A DNA stretch of 64,000 nucleotides from Verrucomicrobiota bacterium. GTDB lineage: Bacteria > Verrucomicrobiota > Verrucomicrobiia > Limisphaerales > UBA1100. The notes below the pieces were generated by a model. The model did no database searches and was not told the DNA's origin. It saw only the letters and a program-made list of their open reading frames with translations. Position 1 is the first letter of the stretch; each line of letters opens with the position of its first letter. The stretch spans positions 1 to 64,000 of the forward strand of contig JAOLZA010000005.1 of the NCBI GenBank assembly GCA_028343615.1, given 5' to 3'. The translations under genes and the position numbers were made by a program. Shown piece by piece: positions 24,928-34,239 of the stretch.

Positions 24928-26112
24928 TTATTCAGATTCACTTTGTCGTTTTTGCTGGGTATCCAGCAGCAATCTGTGGGTTTCGGTCAGAATTTCAGGA
25001 ATGCGATCGGCAAACGGGCTCTTTCGAAGGGCCTCGGTTAGTCCTGTTTTATCCGATTTCCCCATGTGTTCGCCGGGGAACCAGTGGTCGCCTTGGCCGA
25101 GTAGATTGTAACGCATTTTTCCCCAGTCCACCAAATCGAGGCCTTTGGCATAGGTCCACAGGCGTAGAATTTCCGTGAGGTTCAGCTCGCCGGGTACGTC
25201 CACGTAATGTGGCAATCCTTCGGCCCAACGGGCGCACCAGTCCGCACCGTGGACTTCAGCCAAGGCATCGCGCAGTCGTTTTTCGATGGGGGCGATGGTG
25301 GTCCCAATAGTGTCATAATATTCCAAAGCGTCGAGATGGCAATCGAAATCAGATGGCTCGGCCGCGCCGCAGCTGAGGGTGTGAACTTGCTGGCGGTTCA
25401 AACAATAGAGTTCATTGAACTGCATCGGATGAAGCGGCTCGCATAGCTCGGCGAGCTTTGGGGGTGGGGCGTAAAGCTTGCCGCCTTTGTCGTTGGGGCT
25501 GATGATGAAAACGCCCATATCTCGCGCGGCGGAGGCTTCGATGGCTGGCCAGTTGAGGTCGTTTACAAAATACCAGTGGAGATTGACGTAATCGAAGGCA
25601 TCACTCTCGATGGCTTTCAAAATTAAATCGGTGGTGGCGTGGGTGGAAAAGCCGACATGGCGTACGCGGCCCTCTTTTTGTAGCCAACGCGCAGCGGCGA
25701 TGCAGCCGGTGGGGCCGAGCGACCAATCGAGAATTTCCTGATTGTTGATGCCATGCAGCGAAAGCAAATCCACGTGATCGAGCTGGAGATAGTCCAATGA
25801 TTTTTGGAAAGTTTCGAGAAACTCGCGTGGATTGGCAAATGGGGCCACTTTGGTTTGCACGATGAGTTTTTTGCGCGGTAGTTTTTTGAGTGCTGGTCCG
25901 AGCTGCATTTCCGATGAGCCATACCCGCGTGCGGTTTCGATATGGTTGATACCCACTTCAACGGCACGATGAATGGTGGCTTCAAGATTCTTCTGGCCGT
26001 CGTTGGGCACCTCGCTCCACTCGATGTCGTTCCACTTGTGCTGATACCGCATTCCTCCACAGGAGAACACGGGCATCTCCAAATCTGTTTTTCCAAAGCG
26101 ACGGTATTTCAT
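24928..26112 (-). CDS. aldo/keto reductase with degenerate Fe-S domain
   Basis: The 394-residue protein has the aldo/keto reductase barrel: MKYRRFGKTDLEMPVFSCGG at the start, the catalytic Asp/Tyr region ETARGYGSSEMQLG (about 60-73) and Lys of IVQTKVAPF. After about residue 300 it retains the layout of the ferredoxin-like extension seen in a large AKR subgroup (WCARWAEGLPHYVDVPGE, then LTEILRLWTYAKG and DWGKMRYNLLGQG), but most cluster cysteines are gone, so it probably binds no 4Fe-4S clusters. Its ATG overlaps the mqnD stop (TAATG), so it is in the mqnD operon. Confidence 0.8.
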   Translation of the reverse strand: MKYRRFGKTDLEMPVFSCGGMRYQHKWNDIEWSEVPNDGQKNLEATIHRAVEVGINHIETARGYGSSEMQLGPALKKLPRKKLIVQTKVAPFANPREFLETFQKSLDYLQLDHVDLLSLHGINNQEILDWSLGPTGCIAAARWLQKEGRVRHVGFSTHATTDLILKAIESDAFDYVNLHWYFVNDLNWPAIEASAARDMGVFIISPNDKGGKLYAPPPKLAELCEPLHPMQFNELYCLNRQQVHTLSCGAAEPSDFDCHLDALEYYDTIGTTIAPIEKRLRDALAEVHGADWCARWAEGLPHYVDVPGELNLTEILRLWTYAKGLDLVDWGKMRYNLLGQGDHWFPGEHMGKSDKTGLTEALRKSPFADRIPEILTETHRLLLDTQQKRQSESE

Positions 26113-26957
26113 TACTCCACAAATTCCAATTCCTGTCGGTGGTCAATCAGCTCCGCCTCGTGGGCTTGGCCGAGGAAGCGCGTGATGGTGTCGCGGCCTT
26201 TTTCGCCGTAGTCGAGGGTCCAGTGGTTTACGTACATCCCCACGAATTGATCGGCTAATTCCATCCCCATATCGCGCGCGTATTGTAGTGCATGCGCAAC
26301 GGCTTCGGCGCGATGGTCGAGGCTGTACTGGATGCTTGCGGTGAGTAGATCACTGATGACTTTGCGTTCGTCAGCGGGAATGCGTTTGTGGATCACGTTG
26401 CCGCCGAGAGGCAGTGGGAGACCGTTGTTTTCTTCGCCCCACCACACACCGAAATCCTGACAGCATACGAGCCCTTCGTTTTCGTATGTGAGCTGGCCTT
26501 CGTGAATTATGAGGCCAACGTCCGCCGTGCCGGCATTGACGGTTTGAAAAATTTCGTCGAAGGGCACGACGAGGTAATCAATCTCAGACTTCGATTTCTC
26601 CAGCCAAAGCTGCAACGCGAGGAAGGCGCTGGTCATCTCGCCCGGGATGGCGATTTTTTTGCCGGGAATGTCCGCACGCATGATTTTTTCCTTGGCCACC
26701 AACATTGGCCCGTAGCCATCGCCCATACTCGCGCCGCTGGGTAGCAGTGCGTAATCGGCACACACCGAGGGATATGCATGAATGCTGATGGCGGTGATAT
26801 CCAGCTCGCCGCGCGTGGCGCGTTCATTGAGTGTTTGGATGTCTTGTAAAATGTGCTCGAACGCGTAACCGCGAGTATCAATGAGCCCTTCCGCGAGGGC
26901 ATAAAACATAAAGGCATCGTCCGGATCGGGCGAATGGCCAAGCGTCAACTTCGTCAT
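26112..26957 (-). CDS. mqnD: 1,4-dihydroxy-6-naphthoate synthase (futalosine pathway)
   Basis: MqnD makes 1,4-dihydroxy-6-naphthoate in the futalosine route to menaquinone. The 281-residue protein has the family start TLGHSPDPDDAFMFYAL (about 4-20), ISIHAYPSVC, YGPMLVAKEK and the C-terminal VNHWTLDYGEKG. The ATG at 26957 is used; an ORF 228 bases longer covers a region without homology. The presence of mqnD indicates that the organism makes menaquinone by this pathway; the other mqn genes are not in the window. Confidence 0.88.
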   Translation of the reverse strand: MTKLTLGHSPDPDDAFMFYALAEGLIDTRGYAFEHILQDIQTLNERATRGELDITAISIHAYPSVCADYALLPSGASMGDGYGPMLVAKEKIMRADIPGKKIAIPGEMTSAFLALQLWLEKSKSEIDYLVVPFDEIFQTVNAGTADVGLIIHEGQLTYENEGLVCCQDFGVWWGEENNGLPLPLGGNVIHKRIPADERKVISDLLTASIQYSLDHRAEAVAHALQYARDMGMELADQFVGMYVNHWTLDYGEKGRDTITRFLGQAHEAELIDHRQELEFVE

Positions 26958-27053
26958 CGCGGGGAGATTGGGCCAAGAGACGTGCTCTGTCGATGCGATT
27001 TGGCTGGCAATTCGGCACGGCTCTGGCAGTATTGTCCCCTGTAAAATCCGGCT

Positions 27054-28322
27054 ATGCGCGATTATTTCCTCAGGCGTTTCCTTTTGATTCCACCTACTTT
27101 GCTGGGGATTTCGTTTGTGGTGTTTTTGGTCACACGCGCGGCACCGGGCGGGCCAATTGAGCAGGCGATGATGCAGATGCAGCAAATGAGCGAGGAGGGA
27201 AATAGCGGCGGTCAGACGGGAACGGGTTTGCTGGATGAAGAGCAGCGGAAGGATTTAGAGCGCTATTACGGTTTGGATAAGCCGGTGGTGGAGTCATATT
27301 TCATTTGGTTGGGCTTGCGCTCGCGCGAGTTATCGCACAAGGAAGTTCAATTTGATGCTGGCGAAACCAAAGGAAGCGTGCGGGTGCGCTTGGTGGAAGG
27401 GGAGGCGAAAAAGAAGCGGATGCGGCTTGAGCGTGATGCGGCGGACAACGTGAAGTTTGTAAATGTGGGGGATTTTCCTGGCAACTGGACCTGGCGCAAA
27501 CTGGATACCAAACCCGATGACGAGGAAGGCTTGTTACGGGTTGAAGTGTTTCGCGAGGAATACTCGGGATTGGTGCAGGGCGACTTGGGGCGTTCCTTTC
27601 GCTACGGCAAGCCGGTAGGGCAGGTGATTTGGGAACGGCTACCGGTATCCACTTATTTTGGATTCATGACGATGTTCATCGTGTACGCAGTGTGTCTGCC
27701 GCTGGGTTTTTACAAGGCAATCAATCATAATAGTTGGTTTGATAACACTACCTCGGTGCTCATTTTCATGGGTTACGCAATCCCAGGCTATGTGCTGGGG
27801 TTCCTGCTAATTTTATTTTGCGCGGTGAACAATCAATGGTTTCCCACCACGGGCTTTACTAGCATCGGGTTTGATGAAATGTCCACGGGCGAAAAAGTAA
27901 AAGATGTGTTACATCACTCCGTGCTTCCGCTGTGCGCGTATCTTGTAGGCGGGTTTGCGTTTGTGACGATGCTGATGAAGAATCATTTGATGGATAATCT
28001 CTCCGCCGATTATATGCGCACTGCACTATCCAAGGGTGTGGCTTATCGCGACGCGGTGCGGCGGCATGCGCTACGCAATTCAATGATTCCGATAGCCACC
28101 AATCTCGGCCATCAAGTGATGTTGTTTGTCACAGGCTCATTTCTCATCGAAAAAATATTCGATATCAACGGTTTCGGGCTTCTGGGCTTCAACGCGATAA
28201 TTGACCGTGATTTTCCGGTGGTGATGGGCGTATTGATGCTCTCAGCATTCCTTATGTTGCTGGGCAATGTAATCTCGGATTTCCTAATGGCTATGGTCGA
28301 TCCACGCGTGCGTTTCAAATAA
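27054..28322 (+). CDS. yejB: peptide ABC transporter permease, YejB type
   Basis: A six-span permease of the peptide/nickel family. The match to E. coli YejB is clear in the start LRRFLLIPPTLLGISF, the APGGPIEQAM turn, YYGLDKPVVESYF and the C-terminal FGLLGFNAIIDRDFPVVMG and VDPRVRFK. The 422-residue protein is longer than YejB (364): about 85 extra polar, charged residues (about 88-172) lie in the first periplasmic loop, between WLGL and YSGLVQGDLGRS. It is the first gene of a five-gene transporter unit with yejE two bases away. Substrates are inferred to be peptides. Confidence 0.85.
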   Translation: MRDYFLRRFLLIPPTLLGISFVVFLVTRAAPGGPIEQAMMQMQQMSEEGNSGGQTGTGLLDEEQRKDLERYYGLDKPVVESYFIWLGLRSRELSHKEVQFDAGETKGSVRVRLVEGEAKKKRMRLERDAADNVKFVNVGDFPGNWTWRKLDTKPDDEEGLLRVEVFREEYSGLVQGDLGRSFRYGKPVGQVIWERLPVSTYFGFMTMFIVYAVCLPLGFYKAINHNSWFDNTTSVLIFMGYAIPGYVLGFLLILFCAVNNQWFPTTGFTSIGFDEMSTGEKVKDVLHHSVLPLCAYLVGGFAFVTMLMKNHLMDNLSADYMRTALSKGVAYRDAVRRHALRNSMIPIATNLGHQVMLFVTGSFLIEKIFDINGFGLLGFNAIIDRDFPVVMGVLMLSAFLMLLGNVISDFLMAMVDPRVRFK

Positions 28323-28324
28323 TC

Positions 28325-29452
28325 ATGCACTGGAAGCTCAATCCTATCACCGCCCGAAAGCTCAAGCGCTTCCGTTCCATCCGGCGTGGTTATTGGTCAT
28401 TCCTTTTGCTGGGCGGGGCTCTGTTGGTTTCTCTTTTTGGTGAATTACTGATGAACGATCAGGCGTTGGTTGTGCGGCATAATAACCAATGGTACTTCCC
28501 GGCTGTGGCTGATTCGTATCCAATCAAATGGATATACACGCCCAAGGAGCCGCGCACGGGGGAGTTTTTTGGCGAGGCCAAGGATGAGACCGGCCAGCCT
28601 TACTCTGGGCTGGTGAATTATCGGTTGCTAAAAAAAACGTGGGAAGCTGCCGAAACGGAAAGTTGGCTCATAATGCCCATCATCCCTCACGGGCCGGATG
28701 GTAATACGTTTAGCGAGGGAGTGGGAAAACTTTCGGCCCCAAGCCGTGAGCACAAGCATTATCTCGGTACCGATGGAGCTGGACGCGATATTGCTGCGCG
28801 TATGTTTTATGGCTTTCGCATCGTCATGCTGTTTGCATTGGGATTCACCTTGATGGTGTTTTTTATCGGCTCAACGGTCGGTTGCTTGATGGGCTACTTT
28901 GGCGGCAAGGTGGATTTGTTAGGCCTCCGTTTGGTGGAGGTTTGGGCTAATATTCCATTTCTGTATATGGTGATGATTATGGTAAGCGTTGTGCCCAGCA
29001 AAGTCGGCATGTCGACCCGGGTGTTGTTGTTGCTGTTCATTATGGTTGTTTTTAGTTGGACGAGTATGACTTATTATATGCGTGCCTCCACCTATAAGGA
29101 AAAGGCGCGTGACTACGTAGCGGCCGCGCAACTCCTGGGTGCGGGGCCATTGCGGATTGTATTCACGCATCTGCTTCCAAATACAGTGTCTACGCTGGTG
29201 ACCTTTCTACCTTTCACCGTGGCGGTAGCGATTTCATCGGTGACTGCGCTTGATTTCCTAAATTTCGGGTTACCCGAGGGTACGCCCAGTTGGGGACATC
29301 AATTGCGATTGGGTCAGGAATATATCCGCGAAAAACCGTGGATTATCGGTTCGGCATTGACGGCGATTTTTCTGGTGCTGACAATGGTCACGTTTATCGG
29401 CGAGGCAGTTCGCGAAGCATTTGACCCCAAGAAATTTTCAACTTACGAATAA
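28325..29452 (+). CDS. yejE: peptide ABC transporter permease, YejE type
   Basis: The second permease of the transporter, 375 residues. It has the YejE hallmarks: an N-terminal helix and a periplasmic region with NNQWYFPAVADSYP, then HYLGTDGAGRDIAARMFYGFRI and the EAA-type loop ARDYVAAAQLLGAGPLRIVFTHLLPN, ending in VREAFDPKKF. It forms a pair with yejB, two bases upstream, and is followed by the substrate-binding lipoprotein. Confidence 0.86.
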   Translation: MHWKLNPITARKLKRFRSIRRGYWSFLLLGGALLVSLFGELLMNDQALVVRHNNQWYFPAVADSYPIKWIYTPKEPRTGEFFGEAKDETGQPYSGLVNYRLLKKTWEAAETESWLIMPIIPHGPDGNTFSEGVGKLSAPSREHKHYLGTDGAGRDIAARMFYGFRIVMLFALGFTLMVFFIGSTVGCLMGYFGGKVDLLGLRLVEVWANIPFLYMVMIMVSVVPSKVGMSTRVLLLLFIMVVFSWTSMTYYMRASTYKEKARDYVAAAQLLGAGPLRIVFTHLLPNTVSTLVTFLPFTVAVAISSVTALDFLNFGLPEGTPSWGHQLRLGQEYIREKPWIIGSALTAIFLVLTMVTFIGEAVREAFDPKKFSTYE

Positions 29453-29459
29453 TAAAATT

Positions 29460-31472
29460 ATGAAAACACACATAAAACTATTCTCAACCGTGCTTGTGGC
29501 GATGGCCCTATTGGCTGGCTGCGGCAAGAAAAAGGCACCCGATGGCTCCAAGGCTGGCAGTTCCCTAGGCGGCACGCCGGCCAAGCTGACCAAGGTGGAG
29601 CTGGATTCAGTCGAAGAGGTGGAGGCTTTTTACGAGGCCGACCCAGAATTTTTCCGTATCAAAACCACCGCTGATATTCCAGTAGATTTGAAATGGGAAG
29701 ACGGGAGCAGCGAAAAAGTGTTTGCCTCGCCCAAAGCAAAGCGCGGCGGAACCTTAAATACGTCCACCGGAGACTGGCCGCGCACCTTGCGGTTTGTTGG
29801 GCCCGACGCGAGCGGTTCATTTCGGCAGTATATACTTGATTCCAATGCGTTGATTCTTGTGGAATCTCACCCGCAATCCGATGGCTATTATCCTTCCATT
29901 GCCAAGCGCTGGGCGGTGGGTTCAGATAAGAGAACGGTCTATTTTGAGTTGGATCCCGATGCGCGGTATTCAGATGGTAAGCCAATTCGGGTGACGGATT
30001 TTTTCTTTCACTTTTATTTCATGCGCAGCAAGCACATCAGGGCACCGTGGTACAATGATTATTACGACAACAAGAAGTTCAAGAATATCACGCTCTATGA
30101 TTCGCGCACATTGTCTATCACCTATTATAAGGCCAAGCCGGATGTGGTGGAGAAGGTGAGCATTCGCCCGGTTCCGGAGCACCATTATGAGGAAATTGAT
30201 GAAGATTTCCTGAAGGATTACCAATGGGAGTTTGAGCCCACCGCCGGACCCTACGAGGTGCTTCAGGAAAATGTAAACGATGGCGTGGCTATTACGCTTA
30301 CACGGGTGCCCAATTGGTGGGCAGATAAAAAGCGCTTTCACAAAAACCGGTATAATCCGGATAAAATTCGCGTCACCGTGGTGCGCGAACCGGCCAAGGT
30401 GTTTGAGCTGTTCCGCAAGGGTGAGCTGGATTGGCACGGGCTGAGCCTGCCGGAGTATTGGCACGAGAAGCTGCCCAATGATTCGCCTGAGGTGAAGAAG
30501 GGGTACATTCACAAAGTGAAATTTTTCAACGAAATCCCCGTGCCCACTTGGGGGATGCGCATCAATTGCTCGATGCCGCTTTTGGACAATCAGAACATTC
30601 GCCAGGGATTGCATCACGCGATGAATTGGGCATTGGTGAACAAGGAAATTTTCTACGGCGACTTTGATCGCCAGCAAACCATGGCGGATGGTTACGGGAA
30701 ACGTAGTCATCCTACTGTGAGAGTGCGGGAATTTTCTGTGGAAAAAGCGGAGGCCGCGTTCGCCAAAGGCGGTTTCACCCAGCGAGGTGCCGACGGGATT
30801 CTCCGCAACGCGGCTGGCAAGCGGTTGTCCTTCACGATTTCAACCGGCTACAAGCGCTTCACGGATGTGTTGACGGTGCTAAAACAACAAGCCGCTAAGG
30901 CTGGCCTAGAGCTGAACCTCGAGATTCTTGAGCTGACCGCCGGTTGGAAAAAAACAAACGAAAAGAAACATGAAATTTCATTTGGCGGCCTGAATAATTC
31001 CGTGGAATTATACCCGCGGTTTTTTGAGCCTTATCATTCCTACAATGCTTATGAAGAGGAAGGTGATAAGCTGTATAATGCCGATGGTTCGCTCCGGGCA
31101 GGCATCACTCCTAAGCCGGATACCAATAACGCCACCCTTACCGCCGATCGCGACTTGGACAAACTGATCAAGCAATACCGCGAGGCCGAAGATTTGGACG
31201 AAATCACACGCCTTGGGCACGAGCTCATCCAGCGCCTTCATGATCACGCCGGCTACCTTCCTGCGTGGTCCAAGCCATGGTATCGCGTCGGCTACTGGCG
31301 TTGGGTGAAATGGCCCGACGACTTCAACGTGAAACAAAGTCGCGATTGGGATGAGTATCATGTGCATTGGGTTGACACCGCCGCAAAAAAAGAAACACAA
31401 GCGGCCAAGAAGAGTGGCAAGAAGTTTCCGCCGGTCATCAAAACCTTCGACCAATATAAGTTGGAAAGATAA
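29460..31472 (+). CDS. yejA: peptide ABC transporter substrate-binding lipoprotein, YejA type
   Basis: The 670-residue SBP family 5 protein has a lipobox (LLAGC) and the SBP family 5 blocks: [82 protein letters not shown] at the end. The YejA-like features ([12 protein letters not shown] and the [15 protein letters not shown] segment) fit its permeases. ATG at 29460 starts the lipoprotein signal. In E. coli YejA is soluble; here the lipid anchor is unusual but common in related bacteria. The likely role is capture of oligopeptides for import. Confidence 0.83.
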   Translation: MKTHIKLFSTVLVAMALLAGCGKKKAPDGSKAGSSLGGTPAKLTKVELDSVEEVEAFYEADPEFFRIKTTADIPVDLKWEDGSSEKVFASPKAKRGGTLNTSTGDWPRTLRFVGPDASGSFRQYILDSNALILVESHPQSDGYYPSIAKRWAVGSDKRTVYFELDPDARYSDGKPIRVTDFFFHFYFMRSKHIRAPWYNDYYDNKKFKNITLYDSRTLSITYYKAKPDVVEKVSIRPVPEHHYEEIDEDFLKDYQWEFEPTAGPYEVLQENVNDGVAITLTRVPNWWADKKRFHKNRYNPDKIRVTVVREPAKVFELFRKGELDWHGLSLPEYWHEKLPNDSPEVKKGYIHKVKFFNEIPVPTWGMRINCSMPLLDNQNIRQGLHHAMNWALVNKEIFYGDFDRQQTMADGYGKRSHPTVRVREFSVEKAEAAFAKGGFTQRGADGILRNAAGKRLSFTISTGYKRFTDVLTVLKQQAAKAGLELNLEILELTAGWKKTNEKKHEISFGGLNNSVELYPRFFEPYHSYNAYEEEGDKLYNADGSLRAGITPKPDTNNATLTADRDLDKLIKQYREAEDLDEITRLGHELIQRLHDHAGYLPAWSKPWYRVGYWRWVKWPDDFNVKQSRDWDEYHVHWVDTAAKKETQAAKKSGKKFPPVIKTFDQYKLER

Positions 31473-31474
31473 TC

Positions 31475-32470
31475 GTGGGGGAGGTTGAGCCAGAAATATT
31501 GCTCGAGGTGCGTGACCTCGTCACGGCTTTTGACACCGATGCTGGTCAGCTCACCGCCGTGGATGGCGTGAGCTTTGCGGTTCGACGTGGGCGCACGCTC
31601 GGCATTGTAGGCGAAAGTGGCTGTGGGAAAAGTGTGACGGCGATGAGCATTATGCGACTGTTGCCGCAGCCAATGGGGAAAATTCTTGCGGGTGAGGTGC
31701 TTTTTGATGGCCGCAATCTTGCCACGGTTCCGGCGGAGGATATGCGTTCCATTCGTGGTAATCGCATTTCGATGATTTTTCAGGAACCGATGACGGCGCT
31801 TAATCCGGTGCATCGCATTGGTAAACAAATTTGCGAAGTGCTCACACAGCACAACGATTTGTCACCGGATGATGCGTGGCAACAGGCAGTGGAGATGCTC
31901 GACAAAGTGGGGATCCCTTCGCCGGAAATTCGCGCCACAGAATATCCGCATCAACTTTCGGGCGGGATGCGGCAACGGGTGGTGATCGCCATTGCGCTCG
32001 CGTGCGGGCCGGAATTGGTGATCGCCGATGAACCGACCACGGCACTGGATGTGACGATCCAAGCGCAGATTCTGCAGCTTATCAATAATCTCCAGCGCGA
32101 TCTCGGGATGTCGGTGATGCTCATCACGCACGACTTGGGCGTAATCGCCGAGACGTGCGATGAGGTGTGTGTGATGTACGCCGGCCGTGTGGTGGAGCGC
32201 GCGCAGGTGAAGGAGCTTTTCGCCAACCCCCGCCACGCGTACACGCAGGGCTTGCTCAGCTCGATTCCGCGCCTTAACGGCACGCCCAAGAGCGAGCTGC
32301 AAACTATCGACGGAATGGTGCCGGCGTTGAGCGAATTGAAACCCGGTTGTCGCTTCGCCCCCCGCAGCGGTCGTGAGCACGCGCCGGAGTTGCTGGTGGA
32401 ACGCCAGGCTTTGAGGCAAATTTCCACAGATCATTGGGTAGAGGCGTGTCCGGTTTGCGCACGAGGATGA
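31475..32470 (+). CDS. oppD: peptide ABC transporter ATP-binding protein, OppD type
   Basis: The 331-residue ATPase has Walker A GESGCGKS (about 46-53), Q-loop, signature [12 protein letters not shown], Walker [13 protein letters not shown] and the OppD/DppD C-terminal region with [17 protein letters not shown] at 31475 follows the yejA stop by two bases. E. coli YejF joins the two ATPase halves in one protein; here oppD and oppF are separate genes. The stop overlaps the oppF ATG (ATGA). Confidence 0.92.
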   Translation: MGEVEPEILLEVRDLVTAFDTDAGQLTAVDGVSFAVRRGRTLGIVGESGCGKSVTAMSIMRLLPQPMGKILAGEVLFDGRNLATVPAEDMRSIRGNRISMIFQEPMTALNPVHRIGKQICEVLTQHNDLSPDDAWQQAVEMLDKVGIPSPEIRATEYPHQLSGGMRQRVVIAIALACGPELVIADEPTTALDVTIQAQILQLINNLQRDLGMSVMLITHDLGVIAETCDEVCVMYAGRVVERAQVKELFANPRHAYTQGLLSSIPRLNGTPKSELQTIDGMVPALSELKPGCRFAPRSGREHAPELLVERQALRQISTDHWVEACPVCARG

Positions 32471-33456
32471 ACAACGGTACGGCCATTTTATCGACGGATA
32501 ATTTGCGGATGCACTTTCCGGTGAAGGGTGGAGTGTTTCAACGTGCGGTGGCGGCGTGCAAGGCGGTGGATGGCGTGAGCCTTACGATTATGCCGGGCGA
32601 AACGCTGGGACTCGTGGGCGAAAGTGGTTGTGGGAAGAGTACGCTCGGCAAAACGATCTCTCGCTTGTACGAACCCACGAGTGGCGGCATTGCGTTTGAA
32701 GGGAATGAATTGGCGGATTTATCTCGCCGTGAACTGAAGCCCTTCCGGCGCGAGATTCAGATGATTTTTCAGGATCCATACGAGAGCCTCAACCCTCGGC
32801 ACACGGTGGGAACGATTATCGAGGAGCCGTTTGTGATCCACAAGATGGGCACGCGCGCGGAGCGGCGGCAATGGGTGGCGGATTTGTTGGCGAAGGTGGG
32901 GCTGCCGGAATCGGCGGCGGGGCGGTATCCTTTTGAATTTTCCGGTGGCCAGCGGCAGCGGATTGGCATCGCGCGCGCATTGGCACTGAAGCCGCGCCTG
33001 TTGATTTGCGACGAACCGGTGAGCGCGCTGGACGTGTCCATTCAAAGTCAGGTGCTCAATTTGCTGATGGATTTGCAGCGCGAAATGGGTTTGAGCTATT
33101 TGTTCATTTCGCATGACCTCGCAGTGGTGAAACACATCAGTGATCGCATCGCGGTGATGTATCTTGGCCGCATCGTGGAGCTGGCTCCGGCGGAGGAGAT
33201 TTACAATAACCCCGTCCACGCGTATACCAAGGCACTGATCTCGGCCATCCCGGTGCCGGATCCCACATATGTGCCGGATCGCGTTATTCTCGAGGGCGAT
33301 GTGCCTACGCCGATTGACCCGCCCGACGGCTGCCGCTTCGCTCCCCGCAGTGGGACCGGACACTCGCCGGAGATGCTTGAGACGTTGCCGCCGTTCAAGG
33401 AAATATCCTCTGGCCATTGGGTGGAAGCCTGCCCGGTATGTGCGCCTGCTCGGTAA
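32467..33456 (+). CDS. oppF: peptide ABC transporter ATP-binding protein, OppF type
   Basis: The 329-residue second ATPase has Walker [10 protein letters not shown], signature [12 protein letters not shown], Walker [13 protein letters not shown] and the OppF C-terminal motif [16 protein letters not shown]. The ATG at 32467 lies in the oppD stop, so the two are coupled. It completes the five-gene peptide transporter. No terminator was recognised after it; the gap to the pseudopilin gene is 57 bases. Confidence 0.92.
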   Translation: MNNGTAILSTDNLRMHFPVKGGVFQRAVAACKAVDGVSLTIMPGETLGLVGESGCGKSTLGKTISRLYEPTSGGIAFEGNELADLSRRELKPFRREIQMIFQDPYESLNPRHTVGTIIEEPFVIHKMGTRAERRQWVADLLAKVGLPESAAGRYPFEFSGGQRQRIGIARALALKPRLLICDEPVSALDVSIQSQVLNLLMDLQREMGLSYLFISHDLAVVKHISDRIAVMYLGRIVELAPAEEIYNNPVHAYTKALISAIPVPDPTYVPDRVILEGDVPTPIDPPDGCRFAPRSGTGHSPEMLETLPPFKEISSGHWVEACPVCAPAR

Positions 33457-33513
33457 CGTGTTGCTACAAATTGGCGTCTATGCTACACAACTTCCCAGAG
33501 GGGTTTTGAGAAT

Positions 33514-33882
33514 ATGAAGATAAGAAAAACAAAAACACGCGGTTTCACATTGGTGGAAATAATGATTGTGGTGGCGATCATCGGCCTCTTGGCTGCGGTG
33601 GCTATCCCAAATCTGTTGCAGGCGAAAAAAGAAAGTCAAATCACCGGTTGCAGGCAAAACTTGGGGACCATTAAGGCTGCCATCATCCAGTATGGTTTTG
33701 ACAAAAGCGATGATCAAGAGGTGACGATGGACGATATTGTTAAGTTCATGAATCGCCCACCCAAATGTCCTTCGGGTGGCGAATATGAAGTGACCATAGT
33801 GGGCGAGGACCCAACTTGCACCATCGAAGGGCACACACTGCATAAGGAGGATATGGAAGAAGGGGAAGAGGAGAGGCGTTGA
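33514..33882 (+). CDS. pseudopilin-like protein
   Basis: The 122-residue protein has a type IV prepilin signal RGFTLVEIMIVVAII with cleavage expected between Gly10 and Phe11, and Glu at position +5. After the hydrophobic helix come LLAAVAIPNLLQAKKE, a helical middle, and a small C-terminal module CPSGGEYEV...CTIEGHTL with Cys residues that may pair. Such short pseudopilins are abundant in Verrucomicrobia and Lentisphaerae. The acidic C-tail is Glu-rich. It overlaps nothing and starts a pair with the next gene. Confidence 0.85.
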   Translation: MKIRKTKTRGFTLVEIMIVVAIIGLLAAVAIPNLLQAKKESQITGCRQNLGTIKAAIIQYGFDKSDDQEVTMDDIVKFMNRPPKCPSGGEYEVTIVGEDPTCTIEGHTLHKEDMEEGEEERR

Positions 33883-33885
33883 TCC

Positions 33886-34239
33886 GTGGTTGGATCTGCT
33901 AATACGCGCGGGTTCGGAGCGGTGGATTGGCTATTAGGGCTGATAGTGTTGGGGTTGGCCTTCGCGGTTTTTATCCCGTACACGGTCGGTGATAAACAAG
34001 ATCGTAGTATTCTGATCTGCGTAAAAAATCTCCGCGAGCTCGATAAGGCCATGCGCTTGTGGCAGCTGGATAATCAAAAGGATACTTTGTCCGCCGTCAC
34101 ATTGGAGGAAATTATTCCTTACTTGAAAGACGGCGAAGTGCTCAAGTGCCCGTTAGCCGGTCAGTACATCGTCACCGGGCTTACCAATCCGCCCTCCTGC
34201 ACCATGCCCGGCCATGCGTTGCTCAACGAAGGGGAATGA
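33886..34239 (+). CDS. pseudopilin-like protein with atypical signal
   Basis: The 117-residue protein is a probable partner of the preceding pseudopilin: RGFGAVDWLLGLIVLGLAF has a potential G-F cleavage site, but Asp replaces the usual Glu at +5 and the next residues are less typical. The C-terminus shares the module CPLAGQYIV...CTMPGHALL. It begins with GTG at 33886, three bases after the first gene, with GGAG upstream. The absence of the key Glu raises the question of whether PilD-type peptidase and assembly factors recognise it. The product may be a minor pseudopilin. Confidence 0.68.
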   Translation: MVGSANTRGFGAVDWLLGLIVLGLAFAVFIPYTVGDKQDRSILICVKNLRELDKAMRLWQLDNQKDTLSAVTLEEIIPYLKDGEVLKCPLAGQYIVTGLTNPPSCTMPGHALLNEGE

